Positions 1 to 10,310 of a DNA stretch of 64,000 bases are shown here, piece after piece; the first letter of the stretch is position 1, and every line of letters begins with the position of its first letter. The DNA lies in contig CM043967.1 of the NCBI GenBank assembly GCA_014529385.2, forward strand, positions 3,122,001 through 3,186,000, read 5' to 3'. The notes beneath the pieces were generated by a model that was not told where the DNA came from, ran no database searches, and saw nothing but the letters and a program-made list of their open reading frames with translations. The position numbers and the translations under genes were made by a program. This DNA is from Adiantum capillus-veneris. Its lineage: Eukaryota > Streptophyta > Polypodiopsida > Polypodiales > Pteridaceae.

Positions 1-1
1 T

Positions 2-1350
2 CACAAGGAGATGCAGTGCGGGCAGCTTTTCATACTGTTCAAGGATCATCTGGGTAAGTTTATAAAGCACAATTTTGTTTACAAATGGCAGGCCGAGCAG
101 TTTAAAGATTGTCTACGTATCTTCCTTGAAGATGTGGTAGTGTCAGTGGTGGATTTCGTTGAAAATTACACTTTCAAAGAACAGAACGAGATCCAATCGA
201 TGCATTGGTTTTCTAGCCAGTTGATAATCTTCGTTCTTCACATTATATATGTGAGGATTGCAGGTAGTGTCCAAAAATACTATCATTTCTATATATCTGA
301 TGATAAAAGCCATGATACTCTTTTTGTCCAGCATTGCTTTATGCTCCATTATGGTTGGTTGAAAGAGCTAGGCATATCGCTCAAAGAACATTGGGTCTGG
401 TCAGATGGAGCAGCCTCGCATTTCAAAGCAAAGAGGCTTTTTATTTTGTTGCTCGATATGGAACTCTGACAAGTTTGAAAATGACACATCACTTTTCAAG
501 TTCAGGTCATGGGAAGGGCGAACATGATGGTGCAGGTGCTATTATTAAGAGGCATCTCACTCAAGAGCAGCTAAAGCCAAACTATGTGAAATTACAATGT
601 GCAGCAGATGTGGTGCCATTTTTGAGAGAAACCATGTCCAATGGTGCTACAGCCACGTATTCTTCGCAGGTACGACCAGTTACTCGACTATTTTGGGAGG
701 TCAAAGTAGGTGATGTGGATAGAAGCCAACGTCGGGATTGTAAATCTGTGCCTAATGCACGTGGGTTACATTGTGTCAGCGGCTACTCCTTAACAAATGG
801 AAAACTTCTTAGGTATCGGCAACTCTCATGCTTTTGTAGTGCTTGTTTGCAAGGCAGTTGGACGAGGTGCTCGAACAAATCACACGTTTCTGCATGGAAT
901 TATGTTACCCTTGAACCTACAAATGATGTCGAAGATGATGATGATGATATTGAAGAGTTTGCATATGAAGGACACCATGATGCGTTGAGTGATGCACTTC
1001 ATGTTGGTGACAATTTTGTTGTTATAGCTCCTCATGACAATGAGGAGCTTGTGGATTTCTATGTCTTGAAATGTACAACAGAAAAAACTCAAACTAAAGC
1101 TTTGCTAAGAGATGCATGAAGGAATGTTTGCAATGCCATCTCATTTGTTGTCAAAGGAGTTTGGTACGAACAAGCAAAAGAAAATCCCTATGAGTTCAAG
1201 CTATCAAATTCTAAGCCTGAAGCCACCTTGCAATCCCGCCTTGTACGAGCTATTAAGTTCCCAATGTAGAAAGTGGGACGTACAAGAAAATTCTTAATTT
1301 CCTCAGAAACATATGAGGCTATTTACAATAGCACTCCTTTTGATGTATAG
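2..1350 (+). pseudogene. Conserved transposase-like protein of unknown function, broken, partial at left edge
   Basis: Two overlapping frames read as one protein. The first runs from position 2 (first Met at 11) to about 430 and contains WSDGAASHFK. The second continues from about 430 with EAFYFVARY and then FSSSGHGKGEHDGAGA (around 500-545). A 1-nt slip near 430 separates them. The second frame is stopped by TGA at 1117-1119 and TAG at 1267-1269, but each time it resumes with sensible protein until TAG at 1348-1350. The region from 930 to 1000 is acidic (a run of Asp). The pairing of a 'SDG..xFK' motif with a 'GHGKG..DGAG' motif recalls eukaryotic proteins of probable transposon origin; calling the Asp residues catalytic is inference. 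No terminal repeats are visible because the left side is cut by the window. Alternatives are a domesticated or ordinary host gene family. I am sure it is broken and unsure of its function. Confidence 0.5.
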
Positions 1351-2668
1351 CATTCCTAGTTCTAATCTAAGATGCTTTTGATGGCCCTTTAGCATCTTTC
1401 TTTTTTTTCTTTGGGGGAATCTCCGTAATCTCTGTGTTGAGCATCACCCTGTTTTGCAATTGCTTGAATCCTGTCTAAAATGCCAAGCTCATTTTCACTA
1501 TTGCCCTTTGAGAGAGAGCTTCTGCCACCTAGAGCGAACGGAACTTCCAGCAGCTTCTACAACGCACACGACTACCTGACAGGCTCCAGACATGAGAGGT
1601 AGGCTCACCACCTTGAGCTTTTCGCGCATGTTTGTTGTTTTGTCGCGAAAACTAGCGTAGGGTTCACACAGAAAACGAACGGTAGAGACCTACAGGTAGA
1701 AGTGACCGGCTAACCCAAAATCAATGAGCTTTCATCGGCAGCGTACCCTAGTATAGGAGACCACTTTTGGATGACCAAAGGCAGTAGAAAACCATCGGGA
1801 AAAACCCTAATTCATGTCAAAAGCCTTCCCCTAAAAAAGGAGATGAGGGCACCTCCATATGAGACTCACACATGCAACCGGCCATTCAAGGGTTTGATGC
1901 CCCTGATCGGACAGCCAACCGATGACGGATCTGGCACATGCACAGCAAGCGGTTGCTCAATGATTGTGTTGACAGAGGATAAGGTCAGCTTTTGCACGCC
2001 TGCAGCAGCAAGTGTTAGCAATCTTTTGCAGGCTCGTGCTTCTCTCCCGCCTTTGCAATCGGCACTGTTATAGCTGAACGTCGTGAGGGGGGGGGGGGGG
2101 GGGGGGGGGGTCATCACGTTGGGGGCGATAAGGAGCCGTTCAGAATAAGCGCAGGGGCATGCAAACATGGCAGCATTTTTCGAACGTTCGAGGCTGCATG
2201 TGCGAGTCCTAAGAGACAATGGACAGGTGACTCTGGTAAATGTTGAATACATCTGATGCATGAATGATCATGACCACTAGAACCAACCCAAGTGCCCACC
2301 AGTACTCCCGCATGTACATTAAGCCATAAGAAATAAGTCATCTCCACAACAAACATAGAAAAATTAATCAAGTGTAGCTAAGTAGCTGCAAGGGTAGCTA
2401 CTATGCAGACTGGTAGCTTCCCTTAACATTTCCTGGTATCGGAAGCTGTGTTAAGTACTTGTAATTGTGCAACAATGGAGGTGTAGTGATGAACAATGCA
2501 AAAACGTAAACAAGTGTATAAGTTAACAAAAGCTACTTTACTACATTGAGCATTGGAAGCTGCTTTACTACATTGTGTCACCATTACAAGTGAGAAAAAT
2601 ACTCCATAAGTCAGTAAATGGTTGATATTTTACATCGCTTATCATGGTTACATGTCAAGATAATATAT
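1351..2668. other. Intergenic stretch with no recognised gene
   Basis: Short open frames exist on both strands (1771-2073 plus, 1866-2261 minus), but they overlap each other, end in or near a G-tract and have no motif I recognise. I see nothing else of coding character. Confidence 0.4.
2087..2110 (+). repeat. Poly-G tract of 24 bases
   Basis: An uninterrupted G run after GTCGTGA. Long G homopolymers recur in this window (8658-8674, 11461-11477, 11573-11595) and could form quadruplex structures; they also mark places where the assembly length may be unreliable. Confidence 0.9.
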
Positions 2669-3890
2669 CTAGCCGTAATACTCTAGATGCCACTGCTTTG
2701 AGATCCTAATGCTCAGGTTATCGGTCGGTCTCGGCAGTGCACAATCCTCGGCATACTTGAGGCGATCTTCCGCACAAAGCCAAGCCGTGAGCCAAGATCT
2801 TACAGTTGTTGTAAGATATCCTTGAATCTCAGTGGGATCTGATTTTCCATATTCTTCACAATGCAGAAAGCCTGGAGGATTCCACAGCTGCTTGTACTGT
2901 GTGTCATCCACTAGAATTGTGGACGTAGCAATGTACTGACCTCTTTTCTCCCAGAAGTCACTTAACTTCTTGTAAAATACAGTCTTTCCACCAGTTATCT
3001 AGCATCTCTTACACAATCCTGTTGTGCAAGAATTTCCTTGAATTGGGGAAATTGATCAGGAAAGCAGGCACTCAATAGGTTTTCTGCTTTAGTCTTCATG
3101 CAGCAGGTCCACACAAATGCATCAAAGTGCACAAGGCACCAGTCCAAGAATGCAGGTGCATCCCTTTTATACCCAGCAGACACCCTTGCTATGTCTACAA
3201 TTTCTAGATCATTCCAGTAGGCAACACCACCTGCACCTCCTGCACCCTCCCTTTGCCGAGACACCGTCCCATCATCGTGCCTTACATATTCTATACCACT
3301 TGCACCAACTGCACCAGCTACACAACTTGCATCACCACTTGCATCCACAGATGCATCACCATCTTCCTGAGGTGGTTCAGACTTTTCATTGGTAATCTTC
3401 GTGTCCTCACCTGCACCAACTGCCCCACCTGCACAACTTGCTTCACCACTTGCATCCACAGATGCATCACCATCTTCCCAAGGTGATTCAGACTTTTCAA
3501 TGATAATGTCTGTGTCTTCACCTGCACCACCTGCATCCACAGATGCATCACCATCTTCCCGTGGTGGTTCAGACTTATCAATTGTAATCTCCGTGTCATC
3601 ACCTGCACCACCTGCACCAACTGCACAACTTGCATCACCACCTGCATCCACAGATGCATCACCATTTTCCCTTCCTGGTTCAGACTTTTTCATGATAATC
3701 TCCATGTCCTCACTTGTACTGAGGACAAAAAACTCCATGTTTTAATCCTCTTGGTCATCAATGCTGCTAGCACATGGGACTTGGCTCTCAACTCTAAATG
3801 AACCATCTACATCAGGAGGGTCTTTCATAGTAGACTGTGCTATCATACTTATTATGTGATCAAGATTGTCAATGTTGCTAGAGGCAGCAT
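2669..3890 (-). pseudogene. FCP1/NIF-like HAD phosphatase domain with acidic tandem repeats (3' exon of a broken gene)
   Basis: The exon opens after a TTTAG acceptor at 3891. It carries four units of 27-37 residues starting GDASVDA and containing KSEPP (about 3300-3690), then RDAPAFLDWCLVHFDAF and FVWTCCMKTKAENLLSACF. After a 1-nt slip near 2996 it continues as GGKTVFYKKLSDFWEKRGQ and ILVDDTQYKQLWNPP. These match the second half of the FCP1/NIF branch of the HAD phosphatases, including the motif III lysine and motif IV Asp-Asp. The DxDx(T/V) nucleophile motif expected before 'FLDWC' is not seen; the repeats take its place. TAA at 3742-3744 breaks the frame, and the reading continues on both sides of it. 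It is probably the C-terminal end of the gene whose other exons lie at 4064-7640. As written, the copy cannot make an active phosphatase. Confidence 0.55.
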
Positions 3891-4063
3891 CTAAACATAA
3901 AAACAATAACGAGATAAACAACAATGATGGACAGGACAAAAAAATTTGATTTTGGCTTTCTTAATTCATAGGAAATGGAGAATTGTTACAAAGCCAAAGA
4001 CGGCGACGGGATTTAGGAAAAGAGCCAAAAATGGGGATAGGCTACAAAGCAAAAATATCAAGA

Positions 4064-4748
4064 CTATGTTTGAAGTCTTTTTCTAACTCTGGTTGTTGTA
4101 GCACCTTTTCTTCCAGATTCCATGTTACTATTTTCTCCAGTCTCTATGGCTAATTGGTCCTTTGATGTCTTTGTTTGCCCTTCTGCATCCTCTGTAGGCT
4201 TTTTGGCAGCTCCATCTGCAAGAGAGAAGAAACAATCAACAAGAATGAACCTTAAACAATATTATCTATTATCAACCTTTAGGAAAAAACAAAACCAGAA
4301 ATAACACCTGTCATCTTTCTCTTTCTTTCCCTTTGCATCATTTGTATGGTCTGCAGGATAGAGGGATTGGTGTCTCTGGCTGACACTTCATTGTCCTTCA
4401 TTGATGAAGGAGCATTTTCTGCTTGATCTCCATTCTCAGGACTATACTTCTCTAACACACCTTCCTTCTCAACTGTAGTCTTTGGCTCAGCCTCTGCAGT
4501 CATGAAAAGTATTAAGGAATTAAGAACTTGTTGTTTCAAGTTACATGTAGCTACAGCATGACAGTGGAAGCTACCAAACAAGCACTGATAGCTACCAACA
4601 CTATCCTGGTAGCTACCAATGCCATCCTGGTAGCTGGCTGACTGAGAGCTATAGGGGCCACCAATGCTATCCTAGTAGTAGTTAACAGAATAAAATCTTG
4701 GCAACAACCTTTATCTAAAACATCTTCCTTCTCAGCATGTACCAACAC
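4064..4748 (-). CDS. Three small exons of the same minus-strand gene (acidic linker)
   Basis: Three blocks join in phase on the minus strand. 4748-4709 reads VLVHAEKEDVLDK and ends AAAG before GTTGTT. 4493-4308 follows a CTGCAG acceptor, includes TVEKEGVLEKYSPENGDQ, and ends ATGACAG before GTGTTA. 4215-4105 follows a TTGCAG acceptor and reads DGAAKKPTEDAEGQT. From 4105 it can be spliced (GTGC donor) in phase to the acceptor at 3891, linking it to the FCP1-like exon. If unspliced it stops at TAG 4064-4066. The encoded stretch is polar and acidic with no known domain, which suits a flexible linker. The phase agreement at each junction is the main support; the GTGC donor is weak, so the link to the FCP1-like part is a hypothesis. 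Confidence 0.45.
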
Positions 4749-5440
4749 CTTGAATTGTGTTCTTCACAATAAGAAATTAAGAACAAGTTTTCAAGTTACA
4801 TGCAGGGTCAACATGACAATAGAAGCTACCAAGCAAGCACTAATAAGCTACCGGTACTACCAAATGCTATCCTAGTAGCTACCTTGCCCCCTGCCATCAT
4901 GGTAGCTACAGATGCTATCATGGTAGCTACCAATGTTATCCTGGTAGCTACCTTGTCACTTGTAGGACTTCCTTGGCAGAATGGTAGCTCATGGCAAAAT
5001 GGCAACTATCAATGCAATCCTGGTAGCCACCTTGTCACTTGCAGAACTTCCTTAGCAGAATGGCAGCTCATGGCAGAATGGCAGCTACCAATGAAATCCT
5101 GGTAGCCACCTTGTCAATTGTAGGACTTCCTTGGCAGAATGGCAGCTCATGGTAGAATGGTAGCTACCACTATTATATTGGTAGCTACCACGGTTGACAG
5201 TGAGAACTTCCTTGTCACCAGCAAGAGTTCCATGGTAAAACAGTAGCTAATGGAATAATGGTAGCTACCTTGCCACCAGCAAAACTCCCATGGGAGAATA
5301 GTATCTCATGGAAGAATGGTAGCCATAGCCATACTGGTAGCTAGCTGTACCAGGATTAGCATGACATCTGCCACTACGAGAGTGGTAGCTACTAGTATTG
5401 TACTAGTAGCTACCAGTCTTGTATTAGTAGGTACAATTAG
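4560..5440. repeat. Array of the palindromic decamer GGTAGCTACC
   Basis: The 10-mer GGTAGCTACC (its own reverse complement) and one- or two-base variants recur many times at irregular spacing. They are often followed by AATGCTATCCT, giving loose units of about 20 bases. Smaller clusters lie at 2380-2420, 6715-6870 and 7800-7860. The array fills the inferred intron between the exons near 4748 and 5495. No protein frame explains it. Confidence 0.75.
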
Positions 5441-5494
5441 CAGGGTTCCCTTGATAACAGAAACACAAAAAAACAGATAAATTTAAGATCAATG

Positions 5495-6140
5495 CTACAA
5501 AATGCAGCAGGGTGTATACCATGGTCCATGCTTAAGGGCACTGATGAGGGTTTGGTGTCTGATTTCACTCCTTGGAAATTGGCATTCGTACTGCCGAGGA
5601 TCACCAAAGACCGCATGGTATGCGAACAACCTGCCGACATTATTTTTAAGCTGCTCCACCTTCATTGCATCCACAGCATCGACGCTACCTTCTGCCTTTA
5701 GTAATGCAGCCTCTGCATCTTTCAACTGGCCTTTGAGCTTTTCCACTAGGAGGTTGGCACCTTCATTTCGGTGCACATCAGCCTGAAGCAATTCCAGCTT
5801 CATGAAAGCTTCATTATACTCTGACAATGCAAAAGAATGCTTGCTTACAACCATGTTGTAAACAATATCTAACTCTGTAAGAGACGGTGGACCAAATAAA
5901 TTCTTTTTCTGCACATCATCAACTGTATCGATCGGAGTTTCCTGGGGTGCCTCCAAATGATCTGGAGTCCTTGTCATTCTTCGTGAACTGTTAGGGGTAG
6001 AGGAGGAATGGAAAGTTGCCCATCACTGCTTCTTTGCATGTAATTTGCCTAGATCCATATTTATGACAATACTTTTTGAAAACAAGGCCCAGTCAACCTG
6101 TCCCTTCAACTGCTCATATAGAAAGCCTCTAGCAAATCCT
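5495..6140 (-). CDS. Coiled-coil exon of the same gene, frame interrupted
   Basis: The open part 5977-5495 begins MTRTPDHLEAPQETP. It contains a charged helical stretch (LVEKLKGQLKDAEAALL) with heptad-like leucines, consistent with a coiled coil. Upstream, reading back from 5980 to about 6140 in the same gene sense gives FLYEQLKGQVDWALFSKS, but a stop (TGA near 6027) and a frame change near 6130 separate it from the previous exon. A donor-like GGTATACAC lies near 5520. No domain name can be given. The polar, helical composition and the position between a conserved exon (6106-6435) and the acidic exons support one gene rather than isolated frames. Confidence 0.4.
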
Positions 6141-6435
6141 TAGTCACCTCCATACCATAATTGCCAGGAGTTTCTTGATACACGGATGTGAACAATACAT
6201 AAAACCTGTTCCAGAGCTCTGGCTTCACATCTCTACATTTTACTTTGTTGCCCCTCTTCGCCACCTCCTTAAAGCATTTCAACCAATCTTTGTTGGTGAA
6301 ATCTGCCTCAGTCAGCAATCGAGTATCCACTCCAGAGTTGGGGAGGTCGTATACTTCATGTGCTTGACGCTTTGTCATGCAAAAAACTATCTTCCTTTCA
6401 AATGGCACATATGGAGTGCACCAACGGACTTTGCC
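6106..6435 (-). CDS. Conserved exon of unknown function, minus-strand gene
   Basis: The exon starts after a clear acceptor (TATTTTACAG, ending at 6436). It reads GKVRWCTPYVPFERKIVFC, then a basic and aromatic stretch with DWLKCFKEVAKRGNKVK and ELWNRFYVLFTSVYQETPG, ending at TGA 6106-6108. A second frame continuing into FLYEQLKGQ suggests a small indel near 6130 rather than a true stop. The sequence has the composition of a folded globular domain, but I do not recognise the family. The open frame above 6436 is intronic read-through and should not be annotated as coding. Confidence 0.45.
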   Translation of the reverse strand, partial: GKVRWCTPYVPFERKIVFCMTKRQAHEVYDLPNSGVDTRLLTEADFTNKDWLKCFKEVAKRGNKVKCRDVKPELWNRFYVLFTSVYQETPGNYGMEVTKDLLEAFYMSS

Positions 6436-7026
6436 CTGTAAAATACAGGGAAAAACATAGAACCATAGTTGTTTCCATACGGCAAACACATATGTGTATG
6501 GAAGTATGATTGGAGTATGGTTCAACACTTAAGCTTGAAACATACACAGCCATAACTTTATCGAAAACTTAGATAACTTATGCATGGTGAGCATTTATAA
6601 TATCACAATTTTACAGAAGTTTTCACATTAAACATCAATTGTTTCATTGAGCAGGAGCAGAAGTAGGCTGGGCATGTGCATGAATAGGTGGTACAACTAC
6701 CTGTGTCCCAGACAGATAGCTCCATGTAACTACCACCTTGGTATTTCTTTGCTAAATGAACTTTTTGATTGGTAGTTGGCTAACATAATGCTACCAATTT
6801 GTTATGTTTTTTGCAGAATGTTGAATGCTACAATCTTGATGATTAAATAATTGTTGCAGGTGGTAGCTACCACACTGATAGAGTATCACTGATTAATGCT
6901 TCTTCATAGCACTATGATTTGCAATTCATACGAGTACGGTCCCAACTATGCACAAAACATGAATGCATGTGCAGTCAGCCAATTGAAGTTCAGTCAAAAA
7001 ATGCAATGTGCACAAATATATTTTCT

Positions 7027-7135
7027 TGAATGCATGCATGCATGCATGCCTCTACACAGGTTTTCAATGCAAGCTTGAATGCATGCATGCATGCCTCTAC
7101 ACGGGTTTTCAATGCAAGCTTGAATGCATGCACAT
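7027..7135 (+). repeat. Two tandem units of about 50 bp rich in ATGCATGC
   Basis: The block GAATGCATGCATGCATGCC with the following TCTACAC(A/G)GGTTTTCAATGC occurs twice in direct order with almost no change. Confidence 0.8.
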
Positions 7136-7162
7136 TAGCTTATGGAGCTTGAATGCATCTAC

Positions 7163-7345
7163 AAACATCTAGCCTCTAACTTAGGTTTGCTTCAAAGAAA
7201 ACCTAAGTTAAGAGCAAGCTTAAGAGAGCTTACATGGACCTTGGAAACAAGTTACAACAATAAACATCTAGCCTCTAACTTAGGTTTGCTTCAAAGCAAG
7301 CTTAAGAGAGCTTACATGGACCTTGGAAACAAGTTACAACAATAA
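7163..7345 (+). repeat. Tandem duplication of about 90 bp
   Basis: A block starting AACATCTAGCCTCTAACTTA and ending CAAGTTACAACAATAA is repeated. The first copy carries an extra inner piece (AACCTAAGTTAAGAG) that the second lacks. Confidence 0.85.
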
Positions 7346-7400
7346 ATTGTGCAGAGACAGCCAGTAAAACTAAGATGCAGTAGTATCTCAGTGTTGGGGG

Positions 7401-7637
7401 TTACAACATCTGCATTTTTGAATGTTTCTTTGCTATAGGAGTGCAAGGCTTTCGTGAAGGAGTCAAGACCTTCTTCTTCCTCTTTCCAGCAGGAGAGTCC
7501 AAGGGTGGATCAAGCGAGGGAGAAGAATGACGGGCCCTCTTCCGCCTCCCAGTAATTGTGGGATTTTGCTTCAACTGCAGGAGCTGCTTGGCCACCTGAG
7601 TTGCCCCCCCTCTGCAACCGTCGACGAGCAGGAGGCG
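7401..7637 (-). CDS. Candidate basic N-terminal exon, frame shifted at a C-tract
   Basis: An upstream ATG on the minus strand near 7637 opens MTPPARRRLQRGG. At a run of seven C (7594-7600 on the plus strand) the frame changes to one reading KQLLQLKQNPTITGRRKRAR, then SPAGKRKKKVLTPSRKP, stopping at 7401. The two clusters of Lys/Arg look like nuclear localisation signals. A homopolymer of seven is a common place for an indel, so the break may be a real mutation or a base-count error. It is a plausible first exon of the minus-strand gene continuing at 6435, but the gap between contains no further exon I can support. Confidence 0.35.
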   Translation of the reverse strand, partial: RLLLVDGCRGGATQVAKQLLQLKQNPTITGRRKRARHSSPSLDPPLDSPAGKRKKKVLTPSRKPCTPIAKKHSKMQML

Positions 7638-7639
7638 TC

Positions 7640-8135
7640 ATGATTGTGGAGTAAGGTGGCCCCCCCGCACTACTTTCACACACACAGTTGAAACTGAAAA
7701 GATAATTTTTAAAGTTTTAAAATCCAGCTCGCTGCTCAAGCCTTTTGATGAACAATTTTCAAATAAAACCTTATTAAAGATTCTCAATGTTTACTCACCT
7801 AGCTACCAACCAGCCCACCCCCTTGCTACCACCCCCAAAAATGGGTAGCTAGTGTACCACCTATTCATGCATCCACCCTTCTATTAAAATTTTAGAATTT
7901 TGGCAATTAAGAAACCCATTCATTTGAACTCACGTGGTAGCTTACATGTTTAAGAGATGGACCCCCTGAGGTACATACACACAAAGAGGAGGGTACTATG
8001 AGCTTAAGAAAACTTGAATATTCCAACAAGATTGAAAGGTTGAAAGTTCCATAAGTTTGATAGAAAATATTTTTTTGTGAATGAGAGTTTTTATTGTGTC
8101 TTGTTTTCATTTTTTTAGGAAGTTTTAGGTGAGTA

Positions 8136-8173
<38 letters not shown>

Positions 8174-9958
8174 TGCGTATGCGTGTGTGTGTGTGTGTTA
8201 AAACTACTGTCACCGCACCGCCGCTTGAATTTTTTCAATTCCTCCTTCGATTACAATACTATTAGAAGCAAGCAAGTTGCTCACTTCATCACTACGTATT
8301 GCACAAGGCTTACGGATCAGGAGATGAAGTGAATGCATAGGAAAAGCTTGGAAGAAAAATAACTAGAGGCAACCAAAGAGGAAGACCAAATCTCTCTACA
8401 ACCTTCAATCAAGCAAACAACACAGGAGCTTCAAAGACCATAACATTGCTTAGAATAGGAAGCCTTGCCAGCAAATGCCAATAAGCAAATTGCTTATACC
8501 CACATCTTGCACATCATAAATTTTTTCCATGCATTGAGTGTGTATGCATAATAGGGATACATTATAAGGCCCTCATTCGCAAAATTTTTAATTGCCCAAG
8601 CACAACACATACCCTTGGCGATACCTTGTTGTCTAGAAGGACTCCAAATAGGAAGGAGGGGGGGGGGGGGGGGTGTTAATTTTATATGAGGACTTAATAT
8701 TATTAATATTAGAGGGCAATGTTTTGTGAGTTGCATTTAATTTTCGCGTTTGATTTTCATTGTTTTGACAAATCAGAGTATATGTACTCATAATAGCATT
8801 ACAAGAGGAGTACGCGGACAAAACCCATACATGAGCCCCTAGAATTTTGTTAGAATGGTTTTTCTTTTTTTTTTAGCTCATTTTTTATTTTATTTAGTTA
8901 TTTTTTGAGATTTTCTTTAATAAAAAAAAGGAAAAAAAACCATATTCCAGATGAAGAAAAGATTGAGCAGTACAAACAGAAGAAGGTACAGGGAAATGGC
9001 GAAACTTCATGAGGTATGTCTCAAAAGCCATATGCACAAGGCTATAATGTCAGAGGTAAGAAAAGAATGCTGATCATTCTTCAACAACAATATGAGGACA
9101 AAAATGATTGAGAATGGTCATAAACCTTTGGGATGTCCTACAAGGACAAATAAAGTTGGTAATCGACCAAATGAAAGCACCCATCAAGTGTAAAGTTGCC
9201 TATCAGACACTTCAAACGACTACAAAGCCGTAAACATAAAGTAGATTTTAATACTGTAAATCTTATATCTTATATGTGCCTTAATAAAGACTAACAAACA
9301 AAAGGGACTAACAATTTATTCATCTATCAAAATACATGCCTGCAGGCGCAACCAGGGGTCAAGCCAAATTCTGGTCATCATCATTGGTTCTACATGAGTT
9401 TGGTAGCCAAAAGGTACCAAGATGCCCAACAGTCATTTTCGAGACTGAAATCCAAAAAGTTAGCTTATAAAGCCAAACACAAGTCCAAATCAAGCCAAAC
9501 TTTTTTAGTAGGCTATGGATAGAGAATACAAGCTACACGTGAAGGAAAATTGGAAAAAAGGATAGAAGTCTAGCCCTTAGACAAAGATGCAATTTTTCAA
9601 ATCTAAAGCCATGATAGCCATCTACATACCATGTACATCATGTATATGAGTTTTGGGAACAACCAGACAATGATAGCTCATAGATGGTCATCTATCACGG
9701 ATAAGGACCTTTTGCAAAAAGTCACTAACTTTGGGAGTTAATTGGGGTTTCACAGTCTTTATTTAAGTCATGTATCCAGTCTTATAACCTTAAGTCATTC
9801 CTAAGGACAATCACTGGACATCAAAAGAGAATCCAATAAGGAATTTATAGAGGCATCCAAAAGACAATGTGCAAGCAGTGGAGTAAACAAAAGCAAAAAC
9901 GATGACAAAAACCGCACCAGAATTAACAATCAGGTCATGTCAAAGACGACATGACTTC
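7640..9958. other. Intergenic DNA, AT-rich, with microsatellite and G-tract, no gene seen
   Basis: It holds a (TC)n run at 8139-8170 followed by (TG)n to 8198, and a G-tract at 8658-8674. From about 8940 to 9958 there is a long stretch without open frames that should be the end of an LTR element, since a polypurine tract and LTR start follow. I could not identify its coding content. Confidence 0.5.
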
Positions 9959-10310
9959 GGAGGGGGGGAGTGTTGACCCACAGGTCAACATTACAGCATC
10001 ACTCAAATTTTGTACAAAAGTCTTATTTTTTGAGAGGTATGAAATGATACAGATTATGGTTAAAAACATCATTTGTAATGAGTAGTTGTTCTAGTTGCAG
10101 AAGTTGGGGTGTGATGGCACTTCGAGAATGTAAATACAAATCCATTTGACCCTTTGAACTCTATTTTTGGTTTAACCTATGGTAGACATAGTATATAAGG
10201 TACCTAGGTCATTTTGTAAGAAAGAACTTGATCATAATAACAGTTTTGAGTAGCGGTTGACTGTGTGTGAGAGAGAAAAAGAGAGTGTCAACTTCATCCT
10301 GATGCTACTT
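9959..10310 (+). mobile_element. Polypurine tract and start of a 3' LTR (plus strand)
   Basis: GGAGGGGGGGAG (9959-9970) is directly followed by TGTTGACCCACAGGTCAAC, the classical arrangement of a polypurine primer and an LTR opening with TG. The LTR start includes the dyad TTGACC/GGTCAA. A TATA-like GTATATAAGG lies at 10192-10201. The far end of the LTR was not located, so the end given is a minimum. Confidence 0.55.

Noticed and set aside
1866-2261. 131-residue minus-strand frame across the poly-G tract
   Set aside because: It depends on a C-run read as a proline stretch; no motif, and it overlaps an equally unsupported plus-strand frame.
3117-3745. Plus-strand frames rich in His, Pro and Ser opposite the FCP1-like gene
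   Set aside because: They are the complement of the GDASVDA tandem repeats; the minus strand carries the recognisable domain.
4800-5105. Repetitive frame with ILVATL units in the GGTAGCTACC array
   Set aside because: A translation of the DNA repeat itself; unit spacing is irregular and the array lies in an inferred intron.
7030-7345. Direct repeats considered as a CRISPR-like array
   Set aside because: Only two units each, no spacers of constant length, and the genome is eukaryotic.
8129-8332. Open frame MSKISLSLSL and similar frames at 13889-14179, 39248-39496
   Set aside because: They are translations of TC or GA microsatellites.
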